This document shows positions 1-8,569 of a stretch of 30,662 nucleotides of DNA, in pieces. The notes beneath the pieces are model-generated. The model searched no databases, was not told the DNA's origin, and worked only from the letters and a program-made list of their open reading frames with translations. This DNA is from Candidatus Thorarchaeota archaeon (GTDB taxonomy: Archaea > Asgardarchaeota > Thorarchaeia > Thorarchaeales > Thorarchaeaceae). The position numbers and the translations under genes were made by a program. How positions within the stretch are numbered: position 1 is the first letter of the stretch; the number at the start of each line of letters is the position of its first letter. The DNA lies in the NCBI GenBank assembly GCA_004524595.1, contig SDOA01000046.1, forward strand, positions 1 to 30,662. Reading direction: 5' to 3'.

Positions 1-1625
1 CAGAGGACAGTACTCTGCATGTATACGATATCCTAACTAGTAAGGGATTAAATGATATCATTCCTAAAACACGATGGGTAAATCTTGCATGGAACAATGA
101 AAACACTGGCTTCTATTACACCAGATATCCTCTCCCAGGAACTGTATCTGAAGATAAGATGAATTATAATCGTCATGTATACTACCATGAACTAGGGCGT
201 GATTATCATGAAGACCTCAAAGTGTTTGGAGAAGGAAGAGACCCAACAGAATTGTATCGTCTATACTCACACAACCATAATGATTGGATACTCATCATTG
301 CATGGCGTTGGAATTCTGCAGACATCTACCTCGCACCTCAATCTGATGCTTTGAGTCCATTTACTGTTATTGAGAGTAAGTCTGACATTTGCTGGGGTTA
401 TCTATCCGAGGATAGTGTCTTCCTCATGTCATTCATTGATGCACCAAATGGGAAAATCAGCAGATACAGACTTGCTGACTTTCTGCATCCTGATAAAGCT
501 CCAGAGGGTGCTATTGTCGTGGAAGAAGGTGAGTATGCTATAAGCGACATATCGACAATAGGTTATCTCACCATTACAGTGAAGAAAAATGCAAGTCATG
601 AAATTCGCATTCATGATTTAGAATCAGGTGCCCATATTGAAACTATAGAATTTCCCTCTCCGACATCAGTTGATGCAATTATTACATGCCCTCAAACACA
701 CAAACTCTACCTTCCTACTAAATCCTACACCAATCCTGATGCAATCCAAACCTATGTTGTGGGGGAAGGTTTAGGATCATACTTCACTCCGAAAGTACGT
801 CTTGATTCAAATGATTTCAAGGTAGAACTAGTCTGGTACAAATCCAAAGATGAAACAGAAGTTTCGATGTATCTAGTTTCAGCTAACAAAACGTCTCCTG
901 GAAAAGACACTCCCATCTTAGTACGTGGATATGGAAATGGAGGTATTCCATATATGCCTCAGTTCTTTCCAGAATATATCATCTGGTTAGAGAAAGGAGG
1001 AATCCTTGCCATTCCACACATCAGAGGAGGTGGTGAATACGGTAAAGAATGGCACACGATGGGACATAGAAAACACAAACAGAACACTTTTGATGACTTC
1101 ATAGCAGCTATTGAATGGTTGCATGCAAATGGGTATGGAACCCCAGAATCAACTGCAATAATGGGTAGGAGTGCTGGAGGTCTGCTTGTTGGTGCGGTTT
1201 TAGTTCAGCGACCTGAGCTTTTCTCATCGGTCTATTGCGCAGTTCCGCTTTTGGATATGGTGCGATATACTGAGTTCACACTAGCTAAACTCTGGATGTC
1301 TGAATATGGCAATCCTGAGATTGAAGAGGAATTTGGTTGGCTCTTCTCCTATAGTCCGTATCATCATGTCATCGAAGGAACTTCCTATCCTGCTGTTCTT
1401 CTATACACTGCTTTAGGCGATATTCGTTGTGACCCAATGCATGCAATGAAAATGACAGCAAGAATGCAAGCTGTAACTACTTCCGAGATTACAAATCGAC
1501 CAATTCTACTTAGTATCGATCGCGAGGCTGGTCACGGAGTTGGACTGTCTACTGAGAAACTAGTAGAAATACGAACCAATCAGGTGGTCTTTCACGCTAG
1601 ACATACAGGTCTTGATTTGACATAA
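1..1625 (+). CDS. Prolyl oligopeptidase family serine peptidase (S9A), 5' truncated by window edge
   Basis: Cytosolic serine peptidase of the prolyl oligopeptidase family, expected to cleave short peptides. The reading frame is open from base 3; residues before the first internal ATG (159) still look like the family (an NTGFYYTRYP-like propeller strand and VYYHELG), so the true start lies left of the window. The N-terminal part is beta-propeller and the C-terminal ~230 residues are an alpha/beta hydrolase. The catalytic triad is visible: Ser in GRSAGG (codon 1170-1172), Asp in GDIR (1419-1421) and His in EAGHG (1533-1535). The usual GGSNGG elbow is GRSAGG here. It ends 41 bp before the convergent kinase gene. 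An oligopeptidase B-like specificity cannot be excluded. Confidence 0.9.
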   Translation, partial: EDSTLHVYDILTSKGLNDIIPKTRWVNLAWNNENTGFYYTRYPLPGTVSEDKMNYNRHVYYHELGRDYHEDLKVFGEGRDPTELYRLYSHNHNDWILIIAWRWNSADIYLAPQSDALSPFTVIESKSDICWGYLSEDSVFLMSFIDAPNGKISRYRLADFLHPDKAPEGAIVVEEGEYAISDISTIGYLTITVKKNASHEIRIHDLESGAHIETIEFPSPTSVDAIITCPQTHKLYLPTKSYTNPDAIQTYVVGEGLGSYFTPKVRLDSNDFKVELVWYKSKDETEVSMYLVSANKTSPGKDTPILVRGYGNGGIPYMPQFFPEYIIWLEKGGILAIPHIRGGGEYGKEWHTMGHRKHKQNTFDDFIAAIEWLHANGYGTPESTAIMGRSAGGLLVGAVLVQRPELFSSVYCAVPLLDMVRYTEFTLAKLWMSEYGNPEIEEEFGWLFSYSPYHHVIEGTSYPAVLLYTALGDIRCDPMHAMKMTARMQAVTTSEITNRPILLSIDREAGHGVGLSTEKLVEIRTNQVVFHARHTGLDLT

Positions 1626-1666
1626 GCAATTTTTCCCAAGAAGGTTAGTATCTTTTCCACAAATCA

Positions 1667-2695
1667 TTACTTGTTCATCCTCTTAAGCAGCAGTTTCAGA
1701 TATTTCGCATTACTTTTGATCTCACTCATTCCTTCAGTTTTGCTTTGAGGATACCGAATTATTGCTCCCTGAAAGAAGAACATGAGTTGAGCGAAACGAG
1801 CAGCTATAAAGAGGTTCAGATACTTCAGGCTCTCCTTTTCAATCGTGTTGACATCCTCATAGCCTTTGATCAAGGCATCATGCATCACTGAGGAAAAATT
1901 ACCAGTGTCAAGAATAAAGTGAGCTAAAGCGACGCTGAGGTCATACATCCAAAATCCAAAACCACAATCATCGAAATCAAAAGGAACTGCTTCGCCAGAT
2001 TGAATTGCTACATTATCTCCGAATGCAAGATCTGCATGAATGAGTCCATAAACTTCTCTATTCTTACCCAGTAATTCTTCTACTTCATGAACTCTTCCTA
2101 TCACCTCCTTGAATGCTTCCTGATGCTTCTTGGGGATAGCCTCTCTTACTGTTTCTGCCGGCACACCATAATCAAATCCATCTCCGAAGAGCCCCTCCCA
2201 ATCCCAGTGTGGCCTTGCAAAACCCTGTGGTGGTTTCCATGTCCTTGCTTGCTTGTGTATTCGACCAATCACCTTTCCTAAGGAGTAGAAGTGCTTTGGA
2301 CGGATTGACTGACGTAACAGTCTTCCCTCAGTCCACGAAAGTAGTGTACAGTTCCGTTTAGCTGGAATCTCATACCCTCCATCAATAACCGATAGCCAAT
2401 CACCTTCTTTGTTCCGAATTGGTGTTGGAACAGATATCCCTTCATCAACTAGAGCTGATAACCACTGCATCTCAGAAACGATGAATTCTGGTTTCATGTA
2501 GTTGGGTTGATGTATTCGTAGTGCATACTTACCAGAAGGAATCGAGCTTCTTGGAGGAACAATGACTTGGTATAACCCATTGCCACTATAGTTGACAAAC
2601 TTTGGTCGTATCTGTTCGAGACCATAGTTTTCCAGTGCGATCTTGGCAATCTCTCTTAGTCGTAATAAGAATGTTCGATAACTTATCTGGCTCAT
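1667..2695 (-). CDS. APH / SrkA-like small-molecule or protein kinase
   Basis: A 342-residue phosphotransferase of the aminoglycoside phosphotransferase / homoserine kinase / SrkA (RdoA, CotS) fold. The Brenner-type catalytic loop is HADLAFGDN (H220, D222, N228) and the metal-binding segment is DFDDCGFG (D240, D242). The N-terminal lobe has a strand KYALRIHQP (about 56-64) that supplies the ATP-lysine position (here the ALRIH arginine/lysine region), followed by helix residues around 70-85. The PFDFDDCGFGFWMYDL pattern is closest to the stress-response kinase A and homoserine kinase-like groups rather than to antibiotic resistance enzymes. The substrate is unknown. The ATG start has a purine-rich GGTAGTGAG upstream. 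Confidence 0.82.
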   Translation of the reverse strand: MSQISYRTFLLRLREIAKIALENYGLEQIRPKFVNYSGNGLYQVIVPPRSSIPSGKYALRIHQPNYMKPEFIVSEMQWLSALVDEGISVPTPIRNKEGDWLSVIDGGYEIPAKRNCTLLSWTEGRLLRQSIRPKHFYSLGKVIGRIHKQARTWKPPQGFARPHWDWEGLFGDGFDYGVPAETVREAIPKKHQEAFKEVIGRVHEVEELLGKNREVYGLIHADLAFGDNVAIQSGEAVPFDFDDCGFGFWMYDLSVALAHFILDTGNFSSVMHDALIKGYEDVNTIEKESLKYLNLFIAARFAQLMFFFQGAIIRYPQSKTEGMSEIKSNAKYLKLLLKRMNK

Positions 2696-2739
2696 TCAAC
2701 TCACTACCTACTTTCCTCTTCTGTCTGGACATACCCCGT

Positions 2740-2751
2740 CCATATAATAGA
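2740..2751 (-). promoter_or_regulatory. Possible TATA box for the SrkA-like kinase gene
   Basis: On the minus strand the sequence reads CTATTATATGG, centred about 50 bases upstream of the kinase ATG at 2695. With an archaeal spacing of about 26 bases the transcript would start near 2719, leaving a short leader that contains a GGTAGTGAG Shine-Dalgarno-like stretch. This is seen by eye only. Confidence 0.3.
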
Positions 2752-2853
2752 GATGACATCTACGCATGATTAATCAGGCACTCATTTCTTTAGCATAGTT
2801 AGATAGACAATAGATAGATATCTTGGATTCGATTAGTTGCCAGCCGATTCAAA

Positions 2854-3243
2854 ATGGATTCTACAGCTCGAATTATCCAACTAATCGACATTTGGCAGAA
2901 GATTATTGGTCCCGATCTTGGTTGGGCCTTCTTTGAGAATGGAACGTGTGTTGTAAGTAGAGAATCAGGAAATGATGTAAAAATGCATGCAATAGAAACA
3001 CTAAGAGAATGGGGGCCTGTTGTTCCAGGTACTCCACTTGGTGATTTTGATTTTGAGCTGTATAATAATCCATCCGGATTACTAGTTAGGTATTACAACC
3101 CGGATGTGCTCTCATTTTTGATGGAAGATGAGTTTGACAGAAACAATCCCTTAGAAGGAGCTCTCAAAGCTAGATATAGACGCGGGTTGGATTCAGAAAC
3201 ACTTCGAGTTCTTCACATTCAAGGAATCAATCATCGTGGTTAG
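2854..3243 (+). CDS. Small uncharacterised protein
   Basis: A 129-residue acidic soluble protein that I do not recognise. It begins with a predicted helix (ARIIQLIDIWQKIIG), followed by alternating strands around WAFFENGTCVVS and LGDFDFELYNNP, then a strand GLLVRYYNP and a charged helical C-terminus. No cysteine clusters, membrane segments or nucleotide-binding motifs are seen. It is divergent from the kinase gene (158-bp shared upstream region) and lies 49 bp before the transporter start, so it could be cotranscribed with the transporter. Amino-acid composition and sustained secondary-structure pattern argue that it is real. No function is proposed. Confidence 0.65.
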   Translation: MDSTARIIQLIDIWQKIIGPDLGWAFFENGTCVVSRESGNDVKMHAIETLREWGPVVPGTPLGDFDFELYNNPSGLLVRYYNPDVLSFLMEDEFDRNNPLEGALKARYRRGLDSETLRVLHIQGINHRG

Positions 3244-3292
3244 ATAGGTTGTTCTATAAGACAGTTAATTAAAGACTTACACCGATGTAACT

Positions 3293-4553
3293 TTGGCTGT
3301 CACCTCTTTGATTCCTCTTATTGCATTAGCGATTGTTTTCTTTCTCATTATCCTTCGAAAAATAGGTCAGTTCAAAATCAAAATTTGGCAAGCCATGACC
3401 TTAGGAGCTATAATCGTTTTATTTACTGGACAAATTCCCCTCATTGACGCATTATACTCTATTAATATTGATGTCATGATATTTCTCTTTGGTATGTTTG
3501 TCGTCGGGGAAGCAATGCAATGTAGTGGATATCTCAACAGACTATCCTATCGTTTGTTTAGACGTGCGAATAATGTGAATCAACTTGTTATTCTTATACT
3601 CTTCCCGATAGGGCTCTTGTCTGCAATACTCATGAATGACACATTAGCAATTATTGGAACTCCAGTTGTATTGAGCATATCTAAAAAACAGAACATCTCA
3701 CCAAAACTCCTATTGATGACACTAGCAGTAGCAGTCACAACAGGAAGTGTCCTCAGCCCAATAGGAAACCCTCAGAATCTTCTCATTGCTAATTCTGACT
3801 CTTTAACAAATCCCTTTTATTACGTTTCTGCAATATCTTCTTGTACCCTCTCTACTCAGTTTGGGTATTGCCTTCATCGTTCTGAAGATATTCTATAGAA
3901 CTGAATTCAACTCTAGGATTGAGATTAACAATGAGAGTGATTCTCAAGATGATTGTCAGCTAATAACTCTCTCAAAGATTGCTCTAAGCGCAATTATCAT
4001 TCTGATTGTGCTGAAGATATTTTTTGGTTTATTCCTTCCCTCTCTCGATTTGAAACTGTCCCTTATTGCAATAATCGCTTGTCTACCAATCCTTATGGCT
4101 AGTAGACAAAGAACCACGATTCTTCGCAATATCGACTGGACTACTCTGATTTTCTTTGTTTCTATGTTCATACTTATGGCAAGTGTGTGGCAGAGTGGAG
4201 TCTTTCAGGAGCTAATAGAGAATCTCACACTGGACATTGGATCTATCCCCGTCATTCTATTCATCGGAGTCATCTTTAGTCAATTTATATCGAATGTTCC
4301 ACTTGTTGCGCTATATCTGCCGTTACTTACTACAACTGGAGCATCTATCCCACAATTGATGGCGCTAGCTGCAGGGAGTACAATAGCTGGAAACATGTTT
4401 ATTCTAGGAGCAGCTAGCAATGTGATAATCATTCAGAATGCTGAAAAACAAGGAGATACTCTAACCTTCTTTGAATTTGCGAAAATTGGTGTTTCTCTTA
4501 CTATTGTACAGACCATAGTCTATTTTCTATTTCTGACTTTGATTGTATATTGA
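3293..4553 (+). pseudogene. ArsB/NhaD (IT superfamily) anion or Na+/H+ transporter, interrupted by a single-base frameshift
   Basis: A polytopic membrane transporter of the ArsB/NhaD/CitMHS ion-transporter superfamily, read in two frames. The first part (TTG start at 3293) has several hydrophobic segments and the family signature SPIGNPQNLLIA. It should continue NPF then ITFLQYLLVPSLLSLG, but the continuation is in the next frame. The switch lies at the run of four T at 3815-3818 (CCCTTTTAT): removing one T joins both parts into one product of about 419 residues, a normal family length. The second part runs to the stop at 4551-4553 and carries the duplicate signature region FISNVPLVALYLPLL and GNMFILGAASN. 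The downstream half is undamaged, so either the break is very recent or it is a homopolymer sequencing error. The substrate (arsenite, Na+ or a dicarboxylate) cannot be told. Confidence 0.82.
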
Positions 4554-4562
4554 GTGTATCAA

Positions 4563-5636
4563 CTAGCCTACCCAGAACAACCATCCATCATCCGTCTTCT
4601 CACCTTGTATTTTTCCCTTTTCCATTCTACGCCTTACCGTTGCATAAATCATCTTGTCTCGACCCTTTGATCTAGGGTCTTTCTCTTCAAGGGCTGATAT
4701 GATATCTGATAATGACCTCTTCTTTGTGCCTTTGAAATATCCACTTTTGATGAGCGAATCTATTGATTTTGATGCTGACCAGGGATCTGGTTTTTGTGAG
4801 ACCTCAAGATCCAAGCTTTTTCTTGCATCTTTGAATATCTCTTCTAACTTTTCTAAAGGTGTACCAACGACATCGATTTTTTCAAGATTACCGATTCCTA
4901 ATTTCTTCTCCACAAATGCCTGAATTAATTCATTTTTCTGAAGTTTAATTCCCGCCAGATGAAGCCCGAGTGCTTCAACAGCTACTGCATCTCGACCTAC
5001 AAAAATGAAATTCGTTTTTGTTCTTGCACCTTTTCCTTTGAAGAATTGTGAGAAATATGTCGCATCAAGTACGGCTAGGTCAATACCCCCAATTGCTTCA
5101 TAGAGACCTGTAAGAAGGTTGAAGAATATCTCATTCTTATGATACTGGACCTTCTTTCTCGTAGGTGGTAGACCAAAGAGGTTCTTCAATATACTCCCCC
5201 TTGAATATGACCTCATGACATGAGTATCCACAAAGACCCGTGGCTTCAGCACAAGCTTTGCCAAGTCAATTGTAACCTTCTTTATGGGATTCGGAACAGA
5301 AACAGGAACAGTCTCAGTTTCATCTGAGAGGTTAACTGGGATGACTGTATCTGAGAACAGTTTCTGCCATACCTTCAACCTCTCTGTTCCTGTACCTTGA
5401 TAGTTATCAGTTTCGACAAGGTATTTTCTAGGGGCTTTTTTGAATGATCTTATGATACCATCAACCGTTTCGACTGTAGAATACCATCCACTCTCAGGAT
5501 AGAAGACACCAACTTTGATGACAACCTCGCGATTGGGAACATCTATATCATCAATTCCCCCAATGAGATCACACGCTTGTTTCACTGCATCTTTTTTATT
5601 CTTTGTGAGGTCAATTGCTGCGACAGCTGAGTTCAA
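4563..5636 (-). CDS. DUF362 family protein
   Basis: A 357-residue member of the DUF362 family of archaeal and anaerobe proteins of uncertain biochemistry, sometimes linked to iron-sulfur or cofactor metabolism. Family features seen are VVIKVGVF with a nearby TVETVDG (about 39-60), the KNLFGLP segment (151-157) followed by a basic stretch and histidine (K-x-x-H region to 166), and GRDAVAVEALG (214-224). The last ~70 residues are charged and look like an added winged-helix-type segment ending in GWLFWVG. There is no ferredoxin cysteine motif, unlike longer DUF362 proteins. The TTG start at 5636 is well supported by a perfect GAGGTGA six bases upstream. It converges on the transporter gene with a 9-bp gap. 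Confidence 0.8.
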   Translation of the reverse strand: MNSAVAAIDLTKNKKDAVKQACDLIGGIDDIDVPNREVVIKVGVFYPESGWYSTVETVDGIIRSFKKAPRKYLVETDNYQGTGTERLKVWQKLFSDTVIPVNLSDETETVPVSVPNPIKKVTIDLAKLVLKPRVFVDTHVMRSYSRGSILKNLFGLPPTRKKVQYHKNEIFFNLLTGLYEAIGGIDLAVLDATYFSQFFKGKGARTKTNFIFVGRDAVAVEALGLHLAGIKLQKNELIQAFVEKKLGIGNLEKIDVVGTPLEKLEEIFKDARKSLDLEVSQKPDPWSASKSIDSLIKSGYFKGTKKRSLSDIISALEEKDPRSKGRDKMIYATVRRRMEKGKIQGEKTDDGWLFWVG

Positions 5637-5642
5637 TTGGTT

Positions 5643-5649
5643 TCACCTC
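5643..5649 (-). promoter_or_regulatory. Strong Shine-Dalgarno site deciding a TTG start (DUF362 gene)
   Basis: GAGGTGA on the minus strand, complementary to the archaeal 16S 3' end, lies six bases before TTG at 5634-5636. No ATG or GTG fits this site, so the TTG is the start. Confidence 0.6.
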
Positions 5650-5679
5650 TTTGAGAGTATGTTGTTCTTCCACTTCTCT

Positions 5680-5693
5680 CTTATTTTTTATAC
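5680..5693 (-). promoter_or_regulatory. Likely TATA box of the DUF362 gene
   Basis: The minus strand reads AGTATAAAAAATAAG. Counting about 26 bases downstream puts the transcription start near 5660, giving a leader just long enough to hold the GAGGTGA ribosome site at 5643-5649. The spacing agrees between the two elements, but neither has been tested. Confidence 0.42.
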
Positions 5694-5757
5694 TCGTAGT
5701 ATCCGAGTTAAACTGGGAATGGCAAAGAGAATAAAGAATGAAAATAACTACACTTGT

Positions 5758-6891
5758 TCAGCTCTCTCTCTCTTTCTCAAGATCCTTAACCCGCTTTCTG
5801 ATGTTATCCTCGGTCTTGCTAATCCGTTTTTGAAGGTCTTTGATATGTTTCTCTCTTGATGAGACCTCATCCTTTCTCCGTTTTTCTGCATTTTGAAACA
5901 CTTTGCTGGCATCGGTCCATTCCTGCTTAGAGAGTCGAAGTTGTTCTTCTAGGCTTTCAAAATGAATTCTTTTTACCTCCGCCTTATTCCAGCAATCTTT
6001 TGACTCCTTATCAAGCCGATCACTTATGTAACGAAGGTCTGCCTCATAGTGTTTGACTTCGGTATGAAGATTGATCAAATCATTGATAGTCTCTCTGATG
6101 AGTTGATCTTGGAGAAATTCGGGATTTGTTATTTCAGATACAATTGCATCAAGCTCTGGCATCGGTTTCTTGGAAATATCCTCTGTCATAGGTGCTGATT
6201 TTTGATCAGTTTCTACAATCGGTGTTCGTGGAGGTGGTACCTTTCGTTCTTCTTGCACATGGTGAGTGGGTACTTCTTCTGCAATGTGCCGAACCGGTCT
6301 TGGTTCTTCAATGACTGATTCTTTGACCAAATCTGGGCTTGGTGCAACAGGCGGTGACGGAGGTGGGGCTGTTCTTATTTCCGGAGGTTTCTCAGGACTG
6401 ATTACCGCCATCTCTTCGTGTGGAGGTCGAATCTGAGTGGGTTGAGTTGGTGGACTTGCGGTCTCTTGTTGCTTTGAGAGACCTTCCATGAGCTCTTGAA
6501 CTTCACTCGCACGAAGCATCCGTGTTTCAACAATATCTCCGCTCTCTTCCGTTATTCCTACTTGCTCTGCCTTAGCAAAGGCTTCCCTTGCCTTTTCCAT
6601 TTCAGACTTGCCTGCAGTAGGCGTTGTCGTTCTTACTCGGTCCTTACTTACTTCGCTTGGCTTTACCCATTGGTCATCAGTTGTAACCTTAGGAGCTATT
6701 GATTGTGAGTGATTTGGGGTGACTACTCTCTCTAATTGTTCTGCAGCTCTTTGAACACCGTGACTATTTGATGAAATTGTATGAGCTACTTCTTTTTTCG
6801 TTTCTTTGTCAGGATATAATGGTTTACCACAACGTAAACAAAACTTTCGAGTTGGATTATTGGCTTTGCCACAACTAGCACAGGTCCTCAA
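5758..6891 (-). CDS. Zinc-ribbon protein with proline-rich linker and C-terminal coiled coil
   Basis: A 377-residue protein with three parts. Residues 1-25 form a zinc ribbon (CASC at 4-7 and CLRCG at 18-22). Residues ~30-250 are low-complexity, rich in Pro, Glu, Ser and Thr, with many PP-containing stretches, and are probably disordered. Residues ~255-377 are a highly charged heptad-like helix rich in Lys, Glu, Arg and Asp, consistent with a long coiled coil for oligomerisation. No enzymatic motif is seen and the protein appears cytosolic. The start is TTG at 6891 with GGGATGA eight to nine bases upstream; the nearby ATG is out of frame and meets a stop after four codons. It lies 121 bp upstream of the DUF362 gene on the same strand, with a separate promoter for that gene in between. 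A scaffold or adaptor role is only a guess from its architecture. Confidence 0.75.
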   Translation of the reverse strand: MRTCASCGKANNPTRKFCLRCGKPLYPDKETKKEVAHTISSNSHGVQRAAEQLERVVTPNHSQSIAPKVTTDDQWVKPSEVSKDRVRTTTPTAGKSEMEKAREAFAKAEQVGITEESGDIVETRMLRASEVQELMEGLSKQQETASPPTQPTQIRPPHEEMAVISPEKPPEIRTAPPPSPPVAPSPDLVKESVIEEPRPVRHIAEEVPTHHVQEERKVPPPRTPIVETDQKSAPMTEDISKKPMPELDAIVSEITNPEFLQDQLIRETINDLINLHTEVKHYEADLRYISDRLDKESKDCWNKAEVKRIHFESLEEQLRLSKQEWTDASKVFQNAEKRRKDEVSSREKHIKDLQKRISKTEDNIRKRVKDLEKERES

Positions 6892-6992
6892 AGTTTTTTC
6901 ATCCCAATGAATTCACGCATCGTCTAAGATACAGCATCATTTACTGTAAAAGTTTTCTAAACACAGATTCCCTTCGATATCACCAATAAATT

Positions 6993-8435
6993 CTAGTTTT
7001 CATTAGATAGACCTGCATGTTTTTTAGCAATTTCTAAAGGTGGTTTGAGGTCTTTTGGTACTGGAGAAACATAGGTTCTACCTGCCTTTCTTACTTCAAA
7101 CTCTTCTCTTGCTTTCTTGAGGAGTTCTGGTTTGGTTAATAGGTCGATGGCAGATCCTGCCATTGTCTTAGCTGCAAAAAGAAGTGATTTATGTCCAATT
7201 CCTGCACCACTACATGCTACAACCTGCCAAGAATGCGCACCAATACCGAGTACATATGTTGCAGTAGAGAATTCCATTGTAGGTGCCACCCAACTCACAT
7301 CACCAACATCTGTAGAACCGGGCCAAACAATACCTTCATCCCAAGGGTCCAGTATTTCACGGTCTAATGTTGCGTCAATCAAATCTTGCCATTTGGGCCG
7401 TCTAGACAAACGAAGTTCCTCTATTTTATCCTCTTTAGAAACAGTTGATGCGATTTCTTCTGCAAATTTCATCTCTTTAGCGGAGTATTCAGGAGTTCCT
7501 ACATCTCTCATATTAGCTGTGACGACATCGCTGAGTGCCTTACTTGGAAGTACATTGTAGACTCCTTCAATAAACTCTACTTCATGAGTGGTACGTGCCA
7601 TCAAGTCTGCACCATCTGCAATTTTCTTTACCCAATCAAAAATCTGTTCGACCTGTTCACGTTCAGGTGCTCTGATATAGTACCAGCTTCGCGCATATGG
7701 GGGTACGACATTAGGCTGCATTCCTCCATCCTGTACAACATAATGAATACGGGCCTCTTGGATGATGTGTTCTCTCATGTAATTCACTCCTGTATTCATT
7801 AGTTCAAGGGCATCAAGAGCACTCTTGCCCAGGAATGGTGTATACGCAGCGTGTGAAGCCACTCCATGAAAATGGAATTTGACCGAATTGACTGCAAGAC
7901 TACTGCCTATTCCCGCAACATTTGAACTTCCTGGATGATGGCTCAGGACTGCATCTACATCATCGTAGAAACCGTCTCTGACCATGAACATCTTTCCACT
8001 GAACGTTTCTTCTGCTGGAGTTCCATAATATCGAATGGTTCCCTTAATTCCATTATTTTCCATGGCTGTTTTTGTTGCTATTGCTGCTCCCAGGGCAGAA
8101 ACTCCATGAATATTATGACCACAGCCATGACCTGGTGCTCCTTCGATGAGTGGTTCGCGATGTGTAACAACTTTCTGAGAGATTCCAGGTAGAGCATCAT
8201 ATTCTCCTTGCACTGCAACTATAGGGTTCCCTTTTCCCCAAGAAGCCACAAATGCTGTTGGCATGTCAGAAACGCCTCTTTGGACTTTGAACCCGTTTTC
8301 TTCGAGTAGGTTTGATAACAATTCAGCTGATTTGTATTCTACAAGACCAAGTTCGGCCAAGTTCCATATTTTATCACTGGTTTCAATTATATTAGACTCA
8401 TTTTCGGTAATCCATTTCCATGCATCTTCCTTCAT
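6993..8435 (-). CDS. M20D amidohydrolase, AbgB-like (p-aminobenzoyl-glutamate hydrolase subunit B family)
   Basis: A 480-residue metal-dependent amidohydrolase that removes an acyl or amino-acid group from N-substituted amino acids. Zinc-site motifs are GEYDALPG (about 77-84), GHGCGHNIHG (102-111), and GTPAEETFSGK (about 139-149), with LSHHPGSS a little later; the inserted dimerisation domain follows (HFHGVASHAAYTP). These are the AbgB / M20D signatures, and the length fits AbgB rather than the shorter IAA-amino-acid hydrolases. The natural substrate is unknown: folate breakdown products or acylated amino acids are possible. ATG at 8435 is chosen; an in-frame TTG two codons earlier (8441) is possible and the ribosome site is weak. 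It is monocistronic, with a 133-bp gap to the next gene. Confidence 0.88.
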   Translation of the reverse strand: MKEDAWKWITENESNIIETSDKIWNLAELGLVEYKSAELLSNLLEENGFKVQRGVSDMPTAFVASWGKGNPIVAVQGEYDALPGISQKVVTHREPLIEGAPGHGCGHNIHGVSALGAAIATKTAMENNGIKGTIRYYGTPAEETFSGKMFMVRDGFYDDVDAVLSHHPGSSNVAGIGSSLAVNSVKFHFHGVASHAAYTPFLGKSALDALELMNTGVNYMREHIIQEARIHYVVQDGGMQPNVVPPYARSWYYIRAPEREQVEQIFDWVKKIADGADLMARTTHEVEFIEGVYNVLPSKALSDVVTANMRDVGTPEYSAKEMKFAEEIASTVSKEDKIEELRLSRRPKWQDLIDATLDREILDPWDEGIVWPGSTDVGDVSWVAPTMEFSTATYVLGIGAHSWQVVACSGAGIGHKSLLFAAKTMAGSAIDLLTKPELLKKAREEFEVRKAGRTYVSPVPKDLKPPLEIAKKHAGLSNEN

Positions 8436-8569
8436 TTGCAATCAATCCGTGATGAAATTAGCTTGTTTTCGAAACGAACCAAAATATATGATAGACTAAG
8501 CAAGTCATAAATATGTTTGACAAAGCAAGTATTTCAAGAAAACACAATGAATGAAACAATGATCTCGAA

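Noticed and set aside
2797..2824. Short GATAGA-type direct repeats before the 129-residue gene
   Set aside because: Only a few imperfect AT-rich units, as expected by chance in this base composition; no sign of a CRISPR or integration site.
3861..4553. The downstream half of the transporter as a separate gene with a TTG start
   Set aside because: Its frame is open back to 3807 with transporter-like sequence that continues the upstream half, so it is one gene with a frameshift.
7117..7560. Antisense frame in the amidohydrolase gene
   Set aside because: Low-complexity composition and no ribosome site; the opposite strand carries a clear M20D enzyme.
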